64,000 nt of DNA, from NCBI GenBank assembly GCA_020796225.1, contig CM036765.1, positions 3,432,228 to 3,496,227 of the forward strand, given 5' to 3'. The stretch comes from Arion vulgaris. Its lineage: Eukaryota > Mollusca > Gastropoda > Stylommatophora > Arionidae. The position numbers and the translations under genes are program-made. Below the pieces are notes generated by a model, which saw nothing but the letters and a program-made list of their open reading frames with translations, had not been told where the DNA came from and searched no databases. Positions 18,935 through 28,705 of the stretch are shown piece after piece; within the stretch, counting starts at the first letter, position 1, and every line of letters starts with the position of its first letter.

Positions 18935-19154
18935 GAAGGAAACATCGCCCGTCTGCCCAGCGTGTTCGTAGCGCGTTGGACTGCGGATGACTAGTCCTCT
19001 GTGTGTGCGGGTTCAATTTCGCGGACTGGCAGAAAGCCACAGGTTCCCCAGATTCACGGTGTTCGTGGCACCGAACCGAAGGGTTACGATGTCCACGACA
19101 CCGAGCTAAAGAGCTGAAAGCCTTCTGGATCTAAAAAAAAAAAAAGGAAACATC
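18935..19154 (+). mobile_element. SINE-E insertion with poly(A) and target-site duplication
   Basis: SINE-E occupies 18944-19145: A-box GTTCGTAGCGCGTTGGACTG, B-box GGGTTCAATTTCGC, body GTTCGTGGCACCGAACCGAA and CACGACACCGAGC, ending in a 13-A run. GGAAACATC flanks it at 18935-18943 and 19146-19154. Confidence 0.9.
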
Positions 19155-19374
19155 AGGATTTGGACAGACATTAGTCTGAACGAGTTTAGCGTCAGGGCAG
19201 GGGAGATAACTTATTTGAGAGCAATTACAGTTAAACATCGAGGCGGAGATGGTACAGTATTAATTGCTTATACGAGTATACTCAATTCTCAAGCGCCTGG
19301 ACCCGGTTCAATTTACATAATTATTTTCCGAACATAGATCGAACGGCTCTCAGATCAAACCACTTAATTATAGT
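19155..19374. other. spacer with a weak SINE-C trace
   Basis: Mostly unassigned. Near 19305-19355 the order CGGTTCAATTT, CCGAACATAG, CGGCTCTCAG resembles the B-box region of SINE-C, but it is too short to be sure. Confidence 0.35.
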
Positions 19375-19662
19375 AATAATAATAATTCCTCTCGTACCGT
19401 TATACGTTACATAGGGCTTGCAAGTAATTTCTCCTTACCGCTCTATCCTGGACAACTCGCTCAATCTCCTCCATGGAACTGAGACCGTTATATCTTGCCT
19501 CACTCAGCAAATTTTGTTTCAGGGTCCCCTTAGGTCGTTCTCTCTTTCTTGAACCCTTTGTATCCCACTTCAATGTCTGTTTTGATATTCTGTGATCATT
19601 TATTCTCAACGTGTGTCCAACATATCTCCATCTTCTCTTTTTTATAACAGTTGTTAATAGTG
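19375..19662 (-). pseudogene. RTE LINE 3'-end fragment with clean open frame
   Basis: The minus strand encodes TTVIKKRRWRYVGHTLRIND, SKQTLKWDTKGSRKRERPKG, TLKQNLLSEARYNGLSSMEE and IERVVQDRAVRRNYLQALCN, then the tail ATAACGGTACGAGAGGAATT and ATT repeats. Codons are intact across this piece, unlike most RTE copies here. It is truncated at 19662, where the Penelope-like element starts. Confidence 0.9.
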
Positions 19663-19717
19663 GCGCCTTCGTCGCCTCTGTAGCGAGGACGACGATTTTC
19701 TCGATAGAGCTCACGAG

Positions 19718-20460
19718 ATGCTGGATTTCTTTCGTAAGCGCTTATACCCGGATAAGGTGCTTGCTTTTGCTATGCGGCGCGTTCAGCAAATTTCTCGCCA
19801 GGAGGCTCTCTCTAACCAGCATAGAACTTCCAATTCTGACAGGGTGAAACTTGTCTTAACTTTCCACCCTCATAGTTCCCTTGTGAAGAAAGTCTTATTC
19901 CGTCATCTCTCCATTCTTCAGTCTGATCCTGAGACACGTTCAATCTTCCAACACTATCCTTTGGTGGCGTACAGACGGGACAGAAGCCTTAAGGATATGT
20001 TGGTTCACAGTCGCCTCAAGCCTAATATCCAGTGTCATTTTAGCACCATCCAGTGTGGCCGTCGGCGCTGCAACACTTGTGCTTATGTAATACAGACCCG
20101 CACGGTGTCTTTTCCAAAAGCCACGTTCGTTGTTGAAGACAGTTTCACGTGCGAGTCCCGTAATATTATCTATGCCATTATCTGTAAGCGGTGCAACAAG
20201 GCCTATATTGGGAAACCGGCAGGAGACTCAGTGACCGATTCGCCCAACACTTGCGCGATATACGCCAATGCTCTGTGACCCCTGTAGCTACCCATTTCAA
20301 TGATACTGGCCATTCAGGAGCTTGCGATGTCCAGGTCACAGCCATCCGATCATGTTCCTCTGATGATCGTAGTCGATTTGCTCTGGAGAATCGGTTGATT
20401 TCTTTGTATGGTACCTTGCGACCACGCGGGCTCAACGTATTACATTCTTATGCTTCTTAG
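19718..20460 (+). pseudogene. Penelope-like GIY-YIG endonuclease C-terminus, one frameshift
   Basis: The first frame reads FHPHSSLVKKVLFRHLSILQ, YRRDRSLKDMLVHSRL, then a Cys motif CGRRRCNTCAYV, then NIIYAIICKRCNKAYIG. The second frame continues TGRRLSDRFAQHLRDIRQ, VATHFNDTGHSG and ALENRLISLYGTLRPRGLN to a stop at 20460. The IIY...YIG pair, the downstream Arg (GRRL), the His and the Glu (LENRLI) are the expected GIY-YIG residues. A lost base or two at about 20211 shifts the frame, so this copy is inactive. It cuts the target DNA in live elements. Confidence 0.88.
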
Positions 20461-20582
20461 TACTTTCTCTTCCCATGCTTTGTAATCTATATGGGTATAT
20501 GTTGCATGTATTACATTCTTATGCTTCTTAGTACTTTCTCTTCCCATGCTTTGTAATCTATATGGGTATATGTTGCATGTAT
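20439..20582 (+). repeat. 71-bp tandem duplication across the Penelope stop codon
   Basis: ATTACATTCTTATGCTTCTT starts at 20439 and 20510. The two copies are essentially identical and include the stop codon and the beginning of the 3' untranslated region. Confidence 0.95.
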
Positions 20583-20854
20583 TCAAGTTATATATTTACT
20601 AGATGTTTCATTGTTTCTTTTCCGTTCTATTTTTAGTTTTTATGTGTGTTTTTGTGTTACATTTATTTCGTTATTCGTTTTGTGTTTCATTTTAATTTGT
20701 CACTCCTGTTTGTTCGTTTGCTTGATAAAGGCCTTGTTGGTCGAATCGTTGCTGTTTATCGTCACTGCTTCTGTATTTTGGAAAACTATAGTACTTTGTT
20801 TGTACGTGTTTCATTATTTTTCACAGACATTTATTTTCAAATGCATTTAACTTA

Positions 20855-21165
20855 ATGCATTATGCAGACACCAACAACCCGTATCAAATAATTATAAGGA
20901 AACGAAGGTGGAAATATTTATGTCATGTTCTTAGATCAGACGAAAAGAGACTAAATCGACAAGTCCTTATGTGGTCACCAGTTGGGAAAAGAAAACGTGG
21001 AAGACCAAAGACCACTCTTCGAAGAACAATCCAACAAGAAAGTAAACTATTGGGATGTAAAACCATACAAGATCTCCAACTGCTAGCAAAGAACCGTATC
21101 ACATGGAGATCTAAAACCTCTGCCCTATGTGCCGCCTTTGGCACGAAAGGAACAAACTAACTAAC
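20855..21165 (+). pseudogene. RTE subfamily 2, 3'-end fragment
   Basis: One frame (20855-21160) covers IIRKRRWKYLCHVLRSDEKR, KRKRGRPKTTLRRTIQQESK, LLGCKTIQDLQLLAKNRITW and SALCAAFGTKGTN before a stop and AACTAACTAACTAA. It overlaps the copy at 14.8-15.1 kb and keeps the frame that copy has lost. In GHVLR the Gly is Cys. Confidence 0.9.
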
Positions 21166-21204
21166 TAATTCAACTTACTTAAATGGTTAGCATAAAAACT
21201 ATGA

Positions 21205-21304
21205 GAAGTAAATACAGACGATGTCATGTTGATCACATCACCCATCGTGTGCCGATAGTCAAAGAAAAAGATGGACATAACATCGTACTTCACACTACAC
21301 CCCT
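21205..21304 (+). mobile_element. SINE-C 3' body fragment
   Basis: GTTGATCACATCACCCATCG, TGCCGATAGTCAAAGA and ATAACATCGTACTTCACACT match 46.87-46.95 kb. The head is missing. Confidence 0.65.
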
Positions 21305-21492
21305 GTATAAAAAGGGTACATATTTCATAGCTACAGAAACTTGCAACGAGAATAAAAAAGGGTACATATTTCATAGCTACAGAAACTTGCAACGAGAATA
21401 AAAAAGGGTACATATTTCATAGCTACAGAAACTTGCGAGAATAAAAAAGGGTACATATTTCATAGCTACAGAAACTTGCAACGAGAAAGAAA
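21305..21492. repeat. 46-bp minisatellite at a SINE-C 3' end
   Basis: Four copies of AAAAAAGGGTACATATTTCA, TAGCTACAGAAACTTGCAAC and GAGAAT. One copy has lost CAAC. The first copy begins within the ATAAAAAGGG stretch that corresponds to GATATAAAAGGATTC at the 3' end of SINE-C at 46.96 kb. Confidence 0.88.
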
Positions 21493-21819
21493 AGGCGACG
21501 GAAACACCGAAACCAACAATACTGATGTAGATGACATTGAACAGACTCTTCCTGAGTAGGAGTCACCGTTGAACCATCGGTAAGCTAGGCAATGTCTATC
21601 TAGGCATGCAAAGAACGGATCCGGCTAACTTCGCGGATAGGTTACAAGCTGGCCCAACGGTTAGAAAGGCGGACCATAGCAGAGTCGCATAGAGCACGGC
21701 AAGACACGTAGGAAGCCCTGGTCATCCACTGCATCTGGTATTATCTCTAGTGATCTCGATTTGTTTTGCCCCTGGATACAGATAATGCTGGACAAGAGAC
21801 TGAGGTTGACGAATAACGC
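21493..21819. other. unassigned stretch
   Basis: No frame or repeat recognised; moderate GC. Confidence 0.4.
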
Positions 21820-22035
21820 AACTTTCCCTCACTTTAATCCAAATACAGCGCAAGCTACAGTTTCAGACAACTACACACCTCCGTGCTGGGAATCCCTTGC
21901 GCAAGATCGTCAAATGTGGCGCTTTAACAACACAAGAGAAACTCATATAGCTGAGAATCGTCGTGCCGTTGGGTGCTCCCCCCAACGCAAGCATATGAAA
22001 AAGAGTGAGAACTCATAATTCCTGGGGCTCAACAA
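21820..22035 (+). pseudogene. LINE-L far C-terminal fragment
   Basis: The peptide CWESLAQDRQMWRFNNTRET is the WE-LAQDR-xWR box that ends many LINE reverse transcriptases. It is followed by RRAVGCSPQRKHMKKSENS and a stop. Assigned to LINE-L by its likely position after the 32.2 kb segment; this link is inferred. Confidence 0.6.
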
Positions 22036-22044
22036 CAACAGCAA

Positions 22045-22100
22045 TAGATGATGGAGAAATTGTTTGCAGGTTCTATTAAATGTATATCAGTACGAGAGAA
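22045..22100 (+). mobile_element. very short RTE 3'-end insertion
   Basis: GATGGAGAAATTGTTTGCAG, GTTCTATTAAATGTATATCA and GTACGAGAGAAATATATATG match only the last 55 bp of RTE (at 12.97-13.05 kb), an extreme 5' truncation. Confidence 0.75.
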
Positions 22101-22117
22101 ATATATATGTATATTTT

Positions 22118-22462
22118 TATATACAAGGATTCTCCAACTTTCTTGTTTTTCTTATGTTGACGTCATCCCATTGATTTTATCTTCTTTTCTGGAATCCTGC
22201 TTTTACCTCACTGATAACAAGATTTTTACAACTGGATTTTGTGCGAGCTTCACAAACAATGTCCTTCACTGCCTCTGTTATTTCTGTAGTCCACCTTTTT
22301 TGCTTTGTATCAACAGTATCGGAGTAGCACTGCTCTTTGGTCTGTTCGTTATGTGTCAATTAGTCCGAACCATTTAATTTGTTGTTTCCTGACTGATGTT
22401 GTACCCACTTTTTTCCTGATGTCTTCATTTCTCAACCGGAATCATTCTGCGTACAGACTTCA
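22118..22462 (-). pseudogene. LINE-J C-terminal fragment
   Basis: The minus strand has NEDIRKKVGTTSVRKQQIK-like coding DNA followed by LIDT(-)RTDQRAVLLRYC, KAKKVDYRNNRGSEGHCL-like parts. It corresponds to the plus-strand copy at 28.39-28.64 kb (GAAGACATCAGGAAAAAAGT and AGCAGTGCTACTCCGATAC). Broken by frameshifts. Confidence 0.75.
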
Positions 22463-22559
22463 TCTATGACGTGACTAATTGTGTGCCCATTGTGTCGCAT
22501 TTTATTTCATTTAATGTTGTCTATCTTTCTATCAAGAAAGAACTCAAAAAATACTGGCT

Positions 22560-22800
22560 GATGCTACAAATAATACAGAGGAAAATTGAAGTATTTTGGA
22601 TATATAAAAAGACACGAAGGGCTGAAGAAGACCATCACGGAAGGAGGCATCCCTGCAAAGAAGAGAAGAGGAAGGAGTGTAAATGATAGTTTGAACATGA
22701 CGGCTGCAGAGGCAGGACATCTGATCTATGAGAGAGAGAAAGTCAGAAGGACTGTTAAGGTGACAACGTTCTGCTCAGGACCAGCTATTTGATGATCATG
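22560..22800 (+). pseudogene. LINE-M C-terminal fragment
   Basis: MKYFGYIKRHEGLKKTITEG, GIPAKKRRGR and NDSLNMTAAEAGHLIYEREK. The YFG(H/Y)IKRHEGL motif followed by a basic GRR/GR segment is a LINE RT C-terminus. Related minus-strand copies lie at 43.9 and 60.0 kb and a plus copy at 55.1 kb. Confidence 0.85.
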
Positions 22801-22879
22801 GTTCTATCTCTGAACTTCTGGTCTCGGGCTGGTAGACCATATATTCTATTATTGTAGAAATGAAAGTAGCATATAGAAT

Positions 22880-23128
22880 TAGATGGTATATGTTACAAAG
22901 TGGTTAAGCCTTTGCCTTGCGTTCCGAAGATCGTTTGTTCAAATCCGGACGGCTTCGTTCTGTTCACGTATGCATTTTTTAAAGATAGTTTTAGAATTGT
23001 TGCTGGAGCTAAGGAGTTCGTGCTTTGTGCAATACTCTCAGCAGGTGGCGTGACATTTCTGCAGATAGCGACCGAGCCATGTGTGGTAGAACCCGGCGCA
23101 ATGAAGTCAATCCTTCGGCTTTCGACCC
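22880..23128 (+). mobile_element. SINE-A copy
   Basis: Head ACAAAGTGGTTAAGCC, B-box GTTCAAATCCGG, body GTGCTTTGTGCAATACTCTC and GGTGGCGTGACATTTCTGC, 3' end CGCAATGAAGTCAATCCTTC. Confidence 0.9.
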
Positions 23129-23132
23129 TTTA

Positions 23133-23402
23133 TATTCACTTCATCTACCGTGTGGTCACCTTATCTTCTTGTGTTCACTTCATCTACTGTGTGGTCACCT
23201 TATCTTCTTGTGTTCACTTCATCTACCGTGTGGTCACCTTATCTTCTTGTGTTCACTTCATCTACTGTGTGGTCACCTTATCTTCTTGTGTTCACTTCAT
23301 CTGATATGTGGTCAACTTATCTTTTTTGTGTTCACTTCATCTACTGTGTGGTCACCTTATCTTCTTGTGTTCACTTCATCTGCTATGTATTCACTTTATA
23401 CA
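23133..23402. repeat. 39-bp minisatellite abutting a SINE-A 3' end
   Basis: About seven copies of CTTCATCTACTGTGTGGTCA plus CCTTATCTTCTTGTGTTCA. Since 39 is a multiple of three, each frame encodes a 13-residue repeat without stops; these frames are by-products. The first copy starts within a few bases of the SINE-A end. Confidence 0.93.
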
Positions 23403-23471
23403 CACTTTTAATCTGTGCATTCACTTCTGACGTTATTCTGACCATTCGTATTTGAAAAATAATATTAGGAA

Positions 23472-23960
23472 AGAACCACCGTGTGGCGCTGGGGCCCGCA
23501 AGGGAAGCAAATAATAGTACTACTGCCACCTATAAGGCATGTCATAAGAAACTACTGATGTAGAACTTAGGGAGCTACCTAGTAAATAAAATCAACGCTG
23601 AAATCGGATGTGTTCAGCGTGTTCGTAGCGCGTTGGACGACGGGTGACAAGCTCCCTGTGAGTGCAGGTTCAATTCCGCGGGCTCGCAGAAAAACTGCAG
23701 GTTCTCCAGATTTACGGTATTCGTGGCACCGAACCGAAGGGTTACAATGTCCATGACACCGAGCCGAAGAGCTAAAATCTAAATTGCTACTGGATCAGGA
23801 AAAAACACACAAAAAAGCCAACAACAAACTTGTAGGCGCATAACCGACGCAACGTACAACCGCTCTTAGGCTCAGACAAATCACATACAAATACACATAC
23901 AAATCACACAGTGTGTTTAATAAGTGGTCGATATGGAGCATTCGAAGAAGAAGAAGTCTT
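23472..23960 (+). mobile_element. Repeat-F copy split by SINE-E
   Basis: Left part 23472-23610 (GGCGCTGGGGCCCGCAAGGG, CTACCTAGTAAATAAAATCA); right part from about 23825 (CTTGTAGGCGCATAACCGAC, CTCTTAGGCTCAGAC) to the GAAGAAGAAGAAG tail. The uninterrupted order is seen at 36.5 kb. Confidence 0.85.
23606..23815 (+). mobile_element. SINE-E nested in Repeat-F
   Basis: CAGCGTGTTCGTAGCGCGTT, B-box GGTTCAATTCCGC, CGTGGCACCGAACCGAAGGG and an A-rich end. It is some 15-20% diverged from the copy at 18.95 kb by eye. Confidence 0.85.
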
Positions 23961-24174
23961 ATGTTCAATAATTATGTGAGTCTTCCAGTCAATCTTATGA
24001 CATTGAGACATATTCGATACCAGGCGCGCACGTTTCTTTAATGCCTGTCATAATGAGTGTAATCTTCGAGTAGGGAATATAGATTTCCGTGGTCAACTCT
24101 ATGGAAGGCCCTTCCCTGAGCTATAAATGTAGTCTAGTTTGTCGTATTTAATCGTTCTTGTCTTCAGTTGTCAT
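23961..24174. other. unassigned spacer
   Basis: No repeat or coding signal recognised. Confidence 0.4.
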
Positions 24175-24505
24175 AATCTTAACAAGAACTATCAAACGTA
24201 GAACCAGTGTTAAGTTGAGCACGTAAAAGAACCCTTGATAGTTAAAAAATCGATAAGAACAGGCTGGAAAGTCGAAGCCCGGGCACAATTGATTAGAAAG
24301 GATTAAAAAATAAAGTTTGTACAAAAATATTTTCACCATCTTCAAAATGACATCAGGGACCCTCTCCAGTGTTACGGAGTTCATGCTCTGCAGCTGTGAT
24401 CTTCCTGTGTAAGAAGGAGGTGGGTACATACATGGTTACTCACCGACATACAATGACGATGGTATAATCAATCACTCAATCACTCAAATCAATCAATCAA
24501 TCGTA
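24175..24505 (+). mobile_element. SINE-D 3' two-thirds, with (CAAT)n tail
   Basis: GTTGAGCACGTAAAAGAACC, CAGGCTGGAAAGTCGAAGCC, AAAAATATTTTCACCATCTT, TGATCTTCCTGTGTAAGAAG and GGTTACTCACCGACATACAA follow the SINE-D order of 37.5-37.9 kb. The (CAAT)n run near 24.46-24.50 kb is the family's 3' tail (ATTGATTGATTG on the other strand in minus copies). The tRNA head is missing. Confidence 0.85.
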
Positions 24506-24628
24506 GTGAAAAGATTAGAAGAAACAAATCAACTGTCAATTCAGTGCTGTTCTATGATTATGAAAAACATGGAGGACAACAAAATAAACCACTAGAAAAC
24601 TACATAACTTCGGAAATGGTTGTTTATA

Positions 24629-24777
24629 TAGAATAGAGGGACTGAAGTAGTATGGTAAGATTATGTAGAATAGAGGGACTGAAGTAGTATGGTAAGATTA
24701 TGTAGAATACAGGGACTGAAGTAGTATGGTAAGATTATGTAGAATAGAGGGACTGAAGTAGTATGGTAAGATTATGA
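24629..24777 (+). repeat. 37-bp array inside LINE-O
   Basis: Four copies of GAATAGAGGGACTGAAGTAG plus TATGGTAAGATTATGTA. In the LINE-O copy at 54.285-54.32 kb the matching GAATAGAGGGACTAATATGG occurs once. Confidence 0.92.
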
Positions 24778-24950
24778 ACGATGAACTCAGTGAAAGAACA
24801 AAGCAGATATCAGTGGGGAAATATCTAAGGAAGAGACGCTGGCAGTGGATAGGACACACATTGAAAAGACCGACCGGAAGCATCGCAAGATAGGCACTGA
24901 TTTGGAACTCACAGGGATGGGAAGTAGGGGAAGACCTAGAAATACCCGAA

Positions 24951-25113
24951 GAAGAGAAGTGGAGACTGATGTTAAACGGATAGGCAAGACAGAAGAGAAG
25001 TGGAGACTGATGTTAAACGGATAGGCAAGACAGAAGAGAAGTGGAGACTGATGTTAAACGGATAGGCAAGACAGAAGAGAAGTGGAGACTGATGTTAAAC
25101 GGATAGGCAAGAC
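24951..25113 (+). repeat. 41-bp array inside LINE-O
   Basis: Four copies of GAAGAGAAGTGGAGACTGAT plus GTTAAACGGATAGGCAAGACA, starting at 24951, 24992, 25033 and 25074. The LINE-O copy at 54.50-54.54 kb has the matching GAGCTGGAGGCTGATATTAA once. Confidence 0.92.
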
Positions 25114-25350
25114 ATGGACAGAATTGGAAAGAATGGTAAGAGAGAAGAAGGGCTGGAGGAAGTTTGTTGAAAACATGTGCTCCGTTTTTAGTTGAAAGAT
25201 GAAGAAGAAGAAGTAGAAGAAACAAAGAAGTACAAAGAGAAAGTAGAAGAAATATTTAAATTGATTAATCTTCATTCAAATACAATTTGAATAAAGTGAT
25301 GATACTGTAGAGGAAGTGAACATAAACAGAGAAGTAAACAATGAATGAGT

Positions 25351-25470
25351 GATATGACCATCATCATTGCACTTTGGTGTGTAACCGTGTGTGCTCCGAT
25401 CTCTTTCTCACACAGGAAGATCTCAGCAGCAGTGCACGCACTCTGTAGCACCGGCGAGTGTTCCGAGAAT
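25351..25470 (-). mobile_element. SINE-D 3'-end fragment
   Basis: CATCATCATTGCACTTTGGT, GTAACCGTGTGTGCTCCGAT and GATCTCAGCAGCAGTGCACG match the reverse SINE-D end at 42.43-42.54 kb. The body upstream is absent. Confidence 0.85.
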
Positions 25471-26051
25471 CTATTCAGTATTTGCAACATTGTTTCTGAT
25501 GTGTTTGTGATCAGCAAAACGCATGCGTGAAACCGGAATAGAAAATACAGCTACTTAGCATTTACTCCGTCAAGATTCAGAAATTTCCATTTTCTATTTT
25601 CTGTAAATTTTAGTTTATTGAAATAAATGCTTTTAAAAATGGATTATAAATGCAAAGTGAAGATTTAATTGTACATCTTTTACCTTAAATATAAGATGAT
25701 TTTCACGCTGGATCGAATGTGGTGTAAAGAATGAGGACAACAGAGATGTACCTGTCATGTTATATCAGCGTCTCAAACGCAATCTATTTTCTTATATGAG
25801 CAAGCTAGACATATTTGTGGCACTTATGAAGCAGATGTCTGTAAAGGAATATGAAAGTTTCATTAAAAAATAAACGTGTATATGTATATGTATATGTAGT
25901 AGGGAGGTGGAAAGTTTGTGCACGAGAAAAGATTATCCGAATTATATATAGCAAAGATGAAAGGGATATAATTGTTGTTAAAGAAGAAAGAAAAGAAGAT
26001 ATGTAACTTTTGTCGGTCGCCGAATGTTCTATTCTTATTTGATTATGTACT
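25471..26051. other. unassigned AT-rich spacer with a (TATATG)n run
   Basis: A short (TGTATA)n stretch lies at 25.875-25.90 kb. Otherwise no structure was seen. Confidence 0.45.
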
Positions 26052-26210
26052 TTCATGTCAGTTCCGGTTCAATTTCACAGTTGGCGAGGACATTTCCCCA
26101 CTCTTCTACTCGCAGGTCGACCCAGCCTCAATTGGGTACCAATAAAAACACTGGAAAGTAAAGAGGGCTTGCGTGATATTGACCACATCATCCATCGTCT
26201 GATATAAATT
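26052..26210 (+). mobile_element. SINE-C copy
   Basis: B-box GGTTCAATTTCAC, then CTCGCAGGTCGACCCAGCCT, CAATTGGGTACCAATAAAAA and GACCACATCATCCATCGTC, matching 46.76-46.90 kb. The A-box end is decayed. Confidence 0.8.
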
Positions 26211-27394
26211 CTTACTGGACCAGGGCAAAAGTCATGTTTTTACAAAGTCATTTGTTTTTTGAACAAAATAAAAAACGCCGTTTAGTGTGGCTCCTGGTGA
26301 AAAGGCAACCAACACAAAGTTATGTAGTGTGGCATTTGGTCCACAACGAGTTAATAGTGTCAAACATACAGACCCAACATCGTATTCCTGAATATACCTG
26401 GAGGTATGAAAAAGGATTCCCTTATTTGTTGACTGCATTGTTCATGTGTTAAGTATTTTATCTCTCACATGTCGGATTTAATTCGCTTGAACAGTTCCAT
26501 CATTGATTCAAATACGAATGTGAACTATTCTGTACGGAATGCACTGTCAATAATTGCTTTCAGAAATTACTAGGAACATAAATTACTCGCTAGTGTCTGT
26601 TCCTTTTAGTAGTGTATTTCGTCTCTCTTGGTAAACAAACGTAGGCAAAATAACAGAACATGGGAAAATACAATACGAAAATTGCCAGACCGAGATGGAC
26701 AAAATTGAATATTATCAGATGAAGCAATTTAAGAAGATGTATGTAGGTTGTACAATCTGTCATGCCAGGTTGGGATTTATCAGAATGCGATGGAAGAGCA
26801 GGAGTAACGTTTAGGAGGAAGACAATAATGATTATATCTCAGACAGATTGCTTGTCATAATGCACGGTACAATATGACGCCTGGAAGTGTAGAGTTTATG
26901 TTAATTATTTATGCTAGAAGTAAAAACGACAGTTGTGCTTCAGTGAACAATAGATCATGGGCCCACCAACAGATTGAGAAGATGGTTGGAGGACGGTATA
27001 AGTGGAATTACTGACATGAATCCTGCTAGTTCTCATGAATTAACTAGAAACTATTCGAAGCAGCGATCAATACATCATGCTGTACACAATTGGAAAGAAA
27101 AACTAACAGCAGAAGAAGATAACAGAGAGAGAGAGAGAGAGAGAGTGAGAGAGAGATTACAAATTATGAACATAATAATACATAATTAGTACATAACCTC
27201 TAGAAGTGACGGACTTTTGTCTCAAAATTATTGGTTGCCAGGAAACAAGGAAAAAAAGATGGGGGATAACTATAAAATTACAATTAAAAGAGACATAACC
27301 CAATCTACTTGTTCATATTTTAATGATTTGTTTTATTATTATGTTTATTATTATGATGGTTAAAAATTATTGATAAAATTTGTATTAAAATAAT
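26211..27394. other. unassigned stretch with (AG)n
   Basis: No family recognised. A plus frame at 26974 begins RRWLEDGIS, faintly like the WLDDI segment of LINE ends, but the rest is unlike it. A pure (AG)n run sits at about 27125-27143. Confidence 0.4.
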
Positions 27395-27715
27395 CTTCTT
27401 CCTCTTTCGACTCCCAACGGAGCACAGATCCTAAAAACTTCTTCCATCAATTTTTTTCTAAAGCCATCCCTTCCAATTATCTCCAGGTCTTGCCTAACCC
27501 TTTAATATAAGTCTCAAGCTCTTTTCTCCAGGTATTTCTATAGGCCTTCCTCTGCTCTTTTTTCCTGCGTGTTCCAAAACAGTACATGTCTTGAAATGCT
27601 TCCAGTCGTTCTTCTCAATGTATTTCCTATTTATCTCCAGCGTCTCATCCTTATCTCTTTCTCCACTGGTATCTGCTGAGTTATTTCTCTCAGTTAATTA
27701 GAATTGTTAGAACAA
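27395..27715 (-). pseudogene. LINE-O-like 3'-end fragment
   Basis: The left end CTTCTTCCTCTTTCGACTCC, CAACGGAGCACAG is the antisense of LINE-O's GTGCTCCGTTGAGAGTTGAA and tail (54.60 kb). It continues with GAGAAAAGAGCTTGAGACTT-type antisense of the LEADIKR segment. Strongly decayed, with partial internal reduplication (CTCTT and TATTTCT blocks). Confidence 0.75.
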
Positions 27716-28175
27716 TCTAAATTTTAGTTGCGTTCATTAATAAAATTGCAATTTCTACTATATTTGTATTGCACAATTTTTAAAAATATTATCTAAGGCC
27801 AAGATCGTCCATTTCTTCAGGTCGCCACTTGCCATCAGTCAAGCTGGAAATATGCTCAGTCCACCACTGAACTGATCTTCAAGTTTAAACAAATAAATAA
27901 CACTATTTTTTATAACATTATTTTAAAACTGCGTCATCCCCGGCAGTGCCGCATCGAGTGGATCTAGTACGGTTGAGCGAGTACACTTGGAGTTTGAGAG
28001 CTGATCGGAGATTGTTGAAGTGTTTCAGAGTATGCCTAGCGGCGTTTATGAAAGCTTCAACCTTCTAACCGCGATCAAGCGTTTAGCACTACAGTTTGAT
28101 CTTAGCTGAAAGACCGAGAAGAAAAACAACATATCTGAGACTCGATGATTGATTTTGCAGTATTATACAAGCAGG
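27716..28175. other. unassigned stretch
   Basis: A minus-strand trace around 27.79-27.89 kb (CAGTGGTGGACTGAGCATAT) resembles LINE coding DNA but is too short to place. Confidence 0.35.
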
Positions 28176-28372
28176 GAGAAGTCTCTAGTCGAGTGGATTA
28201 GAGCTCTAGCTCACATTCGGGAAGTCCAGGTTCGATCCCTGGTAACGTCAAGGAGTTTTTCTGTCGGGGCATAAAGTAAATATCATAACCTAAATAGTTT
28301 TACGGTAACTACACTAGCTATGCGGCCATGACATTTCTCAGGTTCATATCGCCCATGTCCTACACAGAATGC
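28176..28372 (+). mobile_element. SINE-G copy
   Basis: A tRNA-like head with well-kept boxes: GTCGAGTGGATTAGAGCTCT and GGTTCGATCCCTGG, then GGCATAAAGTAAATATCATA, CACTAGCTATGCGGCCATGA. The head could fold as a tRNA, but the downstream SINE body identifies it as a SINE. Confidence 0.82.
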
Positions 28373-28705
28373 TGGGTGTAACAAGAAGAGACCGGTTGAG
28401 AAATGAAGACATCAGGAAAAAGTGGGTACAACATCAGTACTAGACTTCATCAAGAAACAACAAATTAAATGGTTCGGTCACGTAAGCAGATTACCATCAG
28501 ACAGTGCACCCAAAGAGCAATGCTGCTCCGATACAATGGGTACAAAGCAAAAGGCCGGCCACGCAAAGATGGACCTCAGAGATAACAGAGGCGACGAAAG
28601 AGACTATCTACGAAGCGCATACTAGGGCCCGTTTTAGAAATCTCTTCCTGACCTGACGCTGTGAGGCATACAGGATTCGAGAAAGAAAAAGAAGAAGAAC
28701 GACAG
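28373..28705 (+). pseudogene. LINE-J C-terminal fragment with GAA tail
   Basis: LGVTRRDRLRNEDIRKKWVQ, then QIKWFGHVSRLPSDSAPKEQ, CCSDTMGTKQKA and DLRDNRGDERDYLRSA. One frameshift lies near 28420. It ends in GAAAGAAAAAGAAGAAGAAC, directly followed by the 27-bp array. Confidence 0.82.

Larger units (their letters stand above)
19663..20850 (+). mobile_element. Penelope-like element, 3' half
   Basis: The plus strand carries the C-terminal linker and GIY-YIG endonuclease of a Penelope-like retroelement, then a 3' untranslated part with TTGATAAAGGCCTTGTTGGT and CTATAGTACTTTG. This signature recurs, usually in reverse, at 32.7, 33.8, 51.2, 51.5 and 52.3 kb. The RT catalytic core is not present. Confidence 0.85.
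24530..25200 (+). pseudogene. LINE-O C-terminal fragment carrying two separate arrays
   Basis: Coding traces: SVLFYDYEKHGGQQNKPLEN region, NRGTEVVWDYE-type segment (arrayed), NDELSERTKQISVGKYLRKR, RWQWIGHTLKRPTGSIAR, then the arrayed VETDVKRIGKT part, WTELERMVREKKGWRKFVEN and MCSVFS. It ends in a GAAGAAGAAGAAG tail at about 25201. Collinear with 54.18-54.64 kb apart from the arrays. Confidence 0.85.

Noticed and set aside
20439..20582. Polyadenylation or regulatory repeat after the Penelope frame
   Set aside because: A simple 71-bp tandem duplication that includes the stop codon.
28190..28262. tRNA gene candidate (good A- and B-box)
   Set aside because: Downstream sequence is the SINE-G body, and no clean acceptor stem could be paired by eye; it is the head of a SINE.
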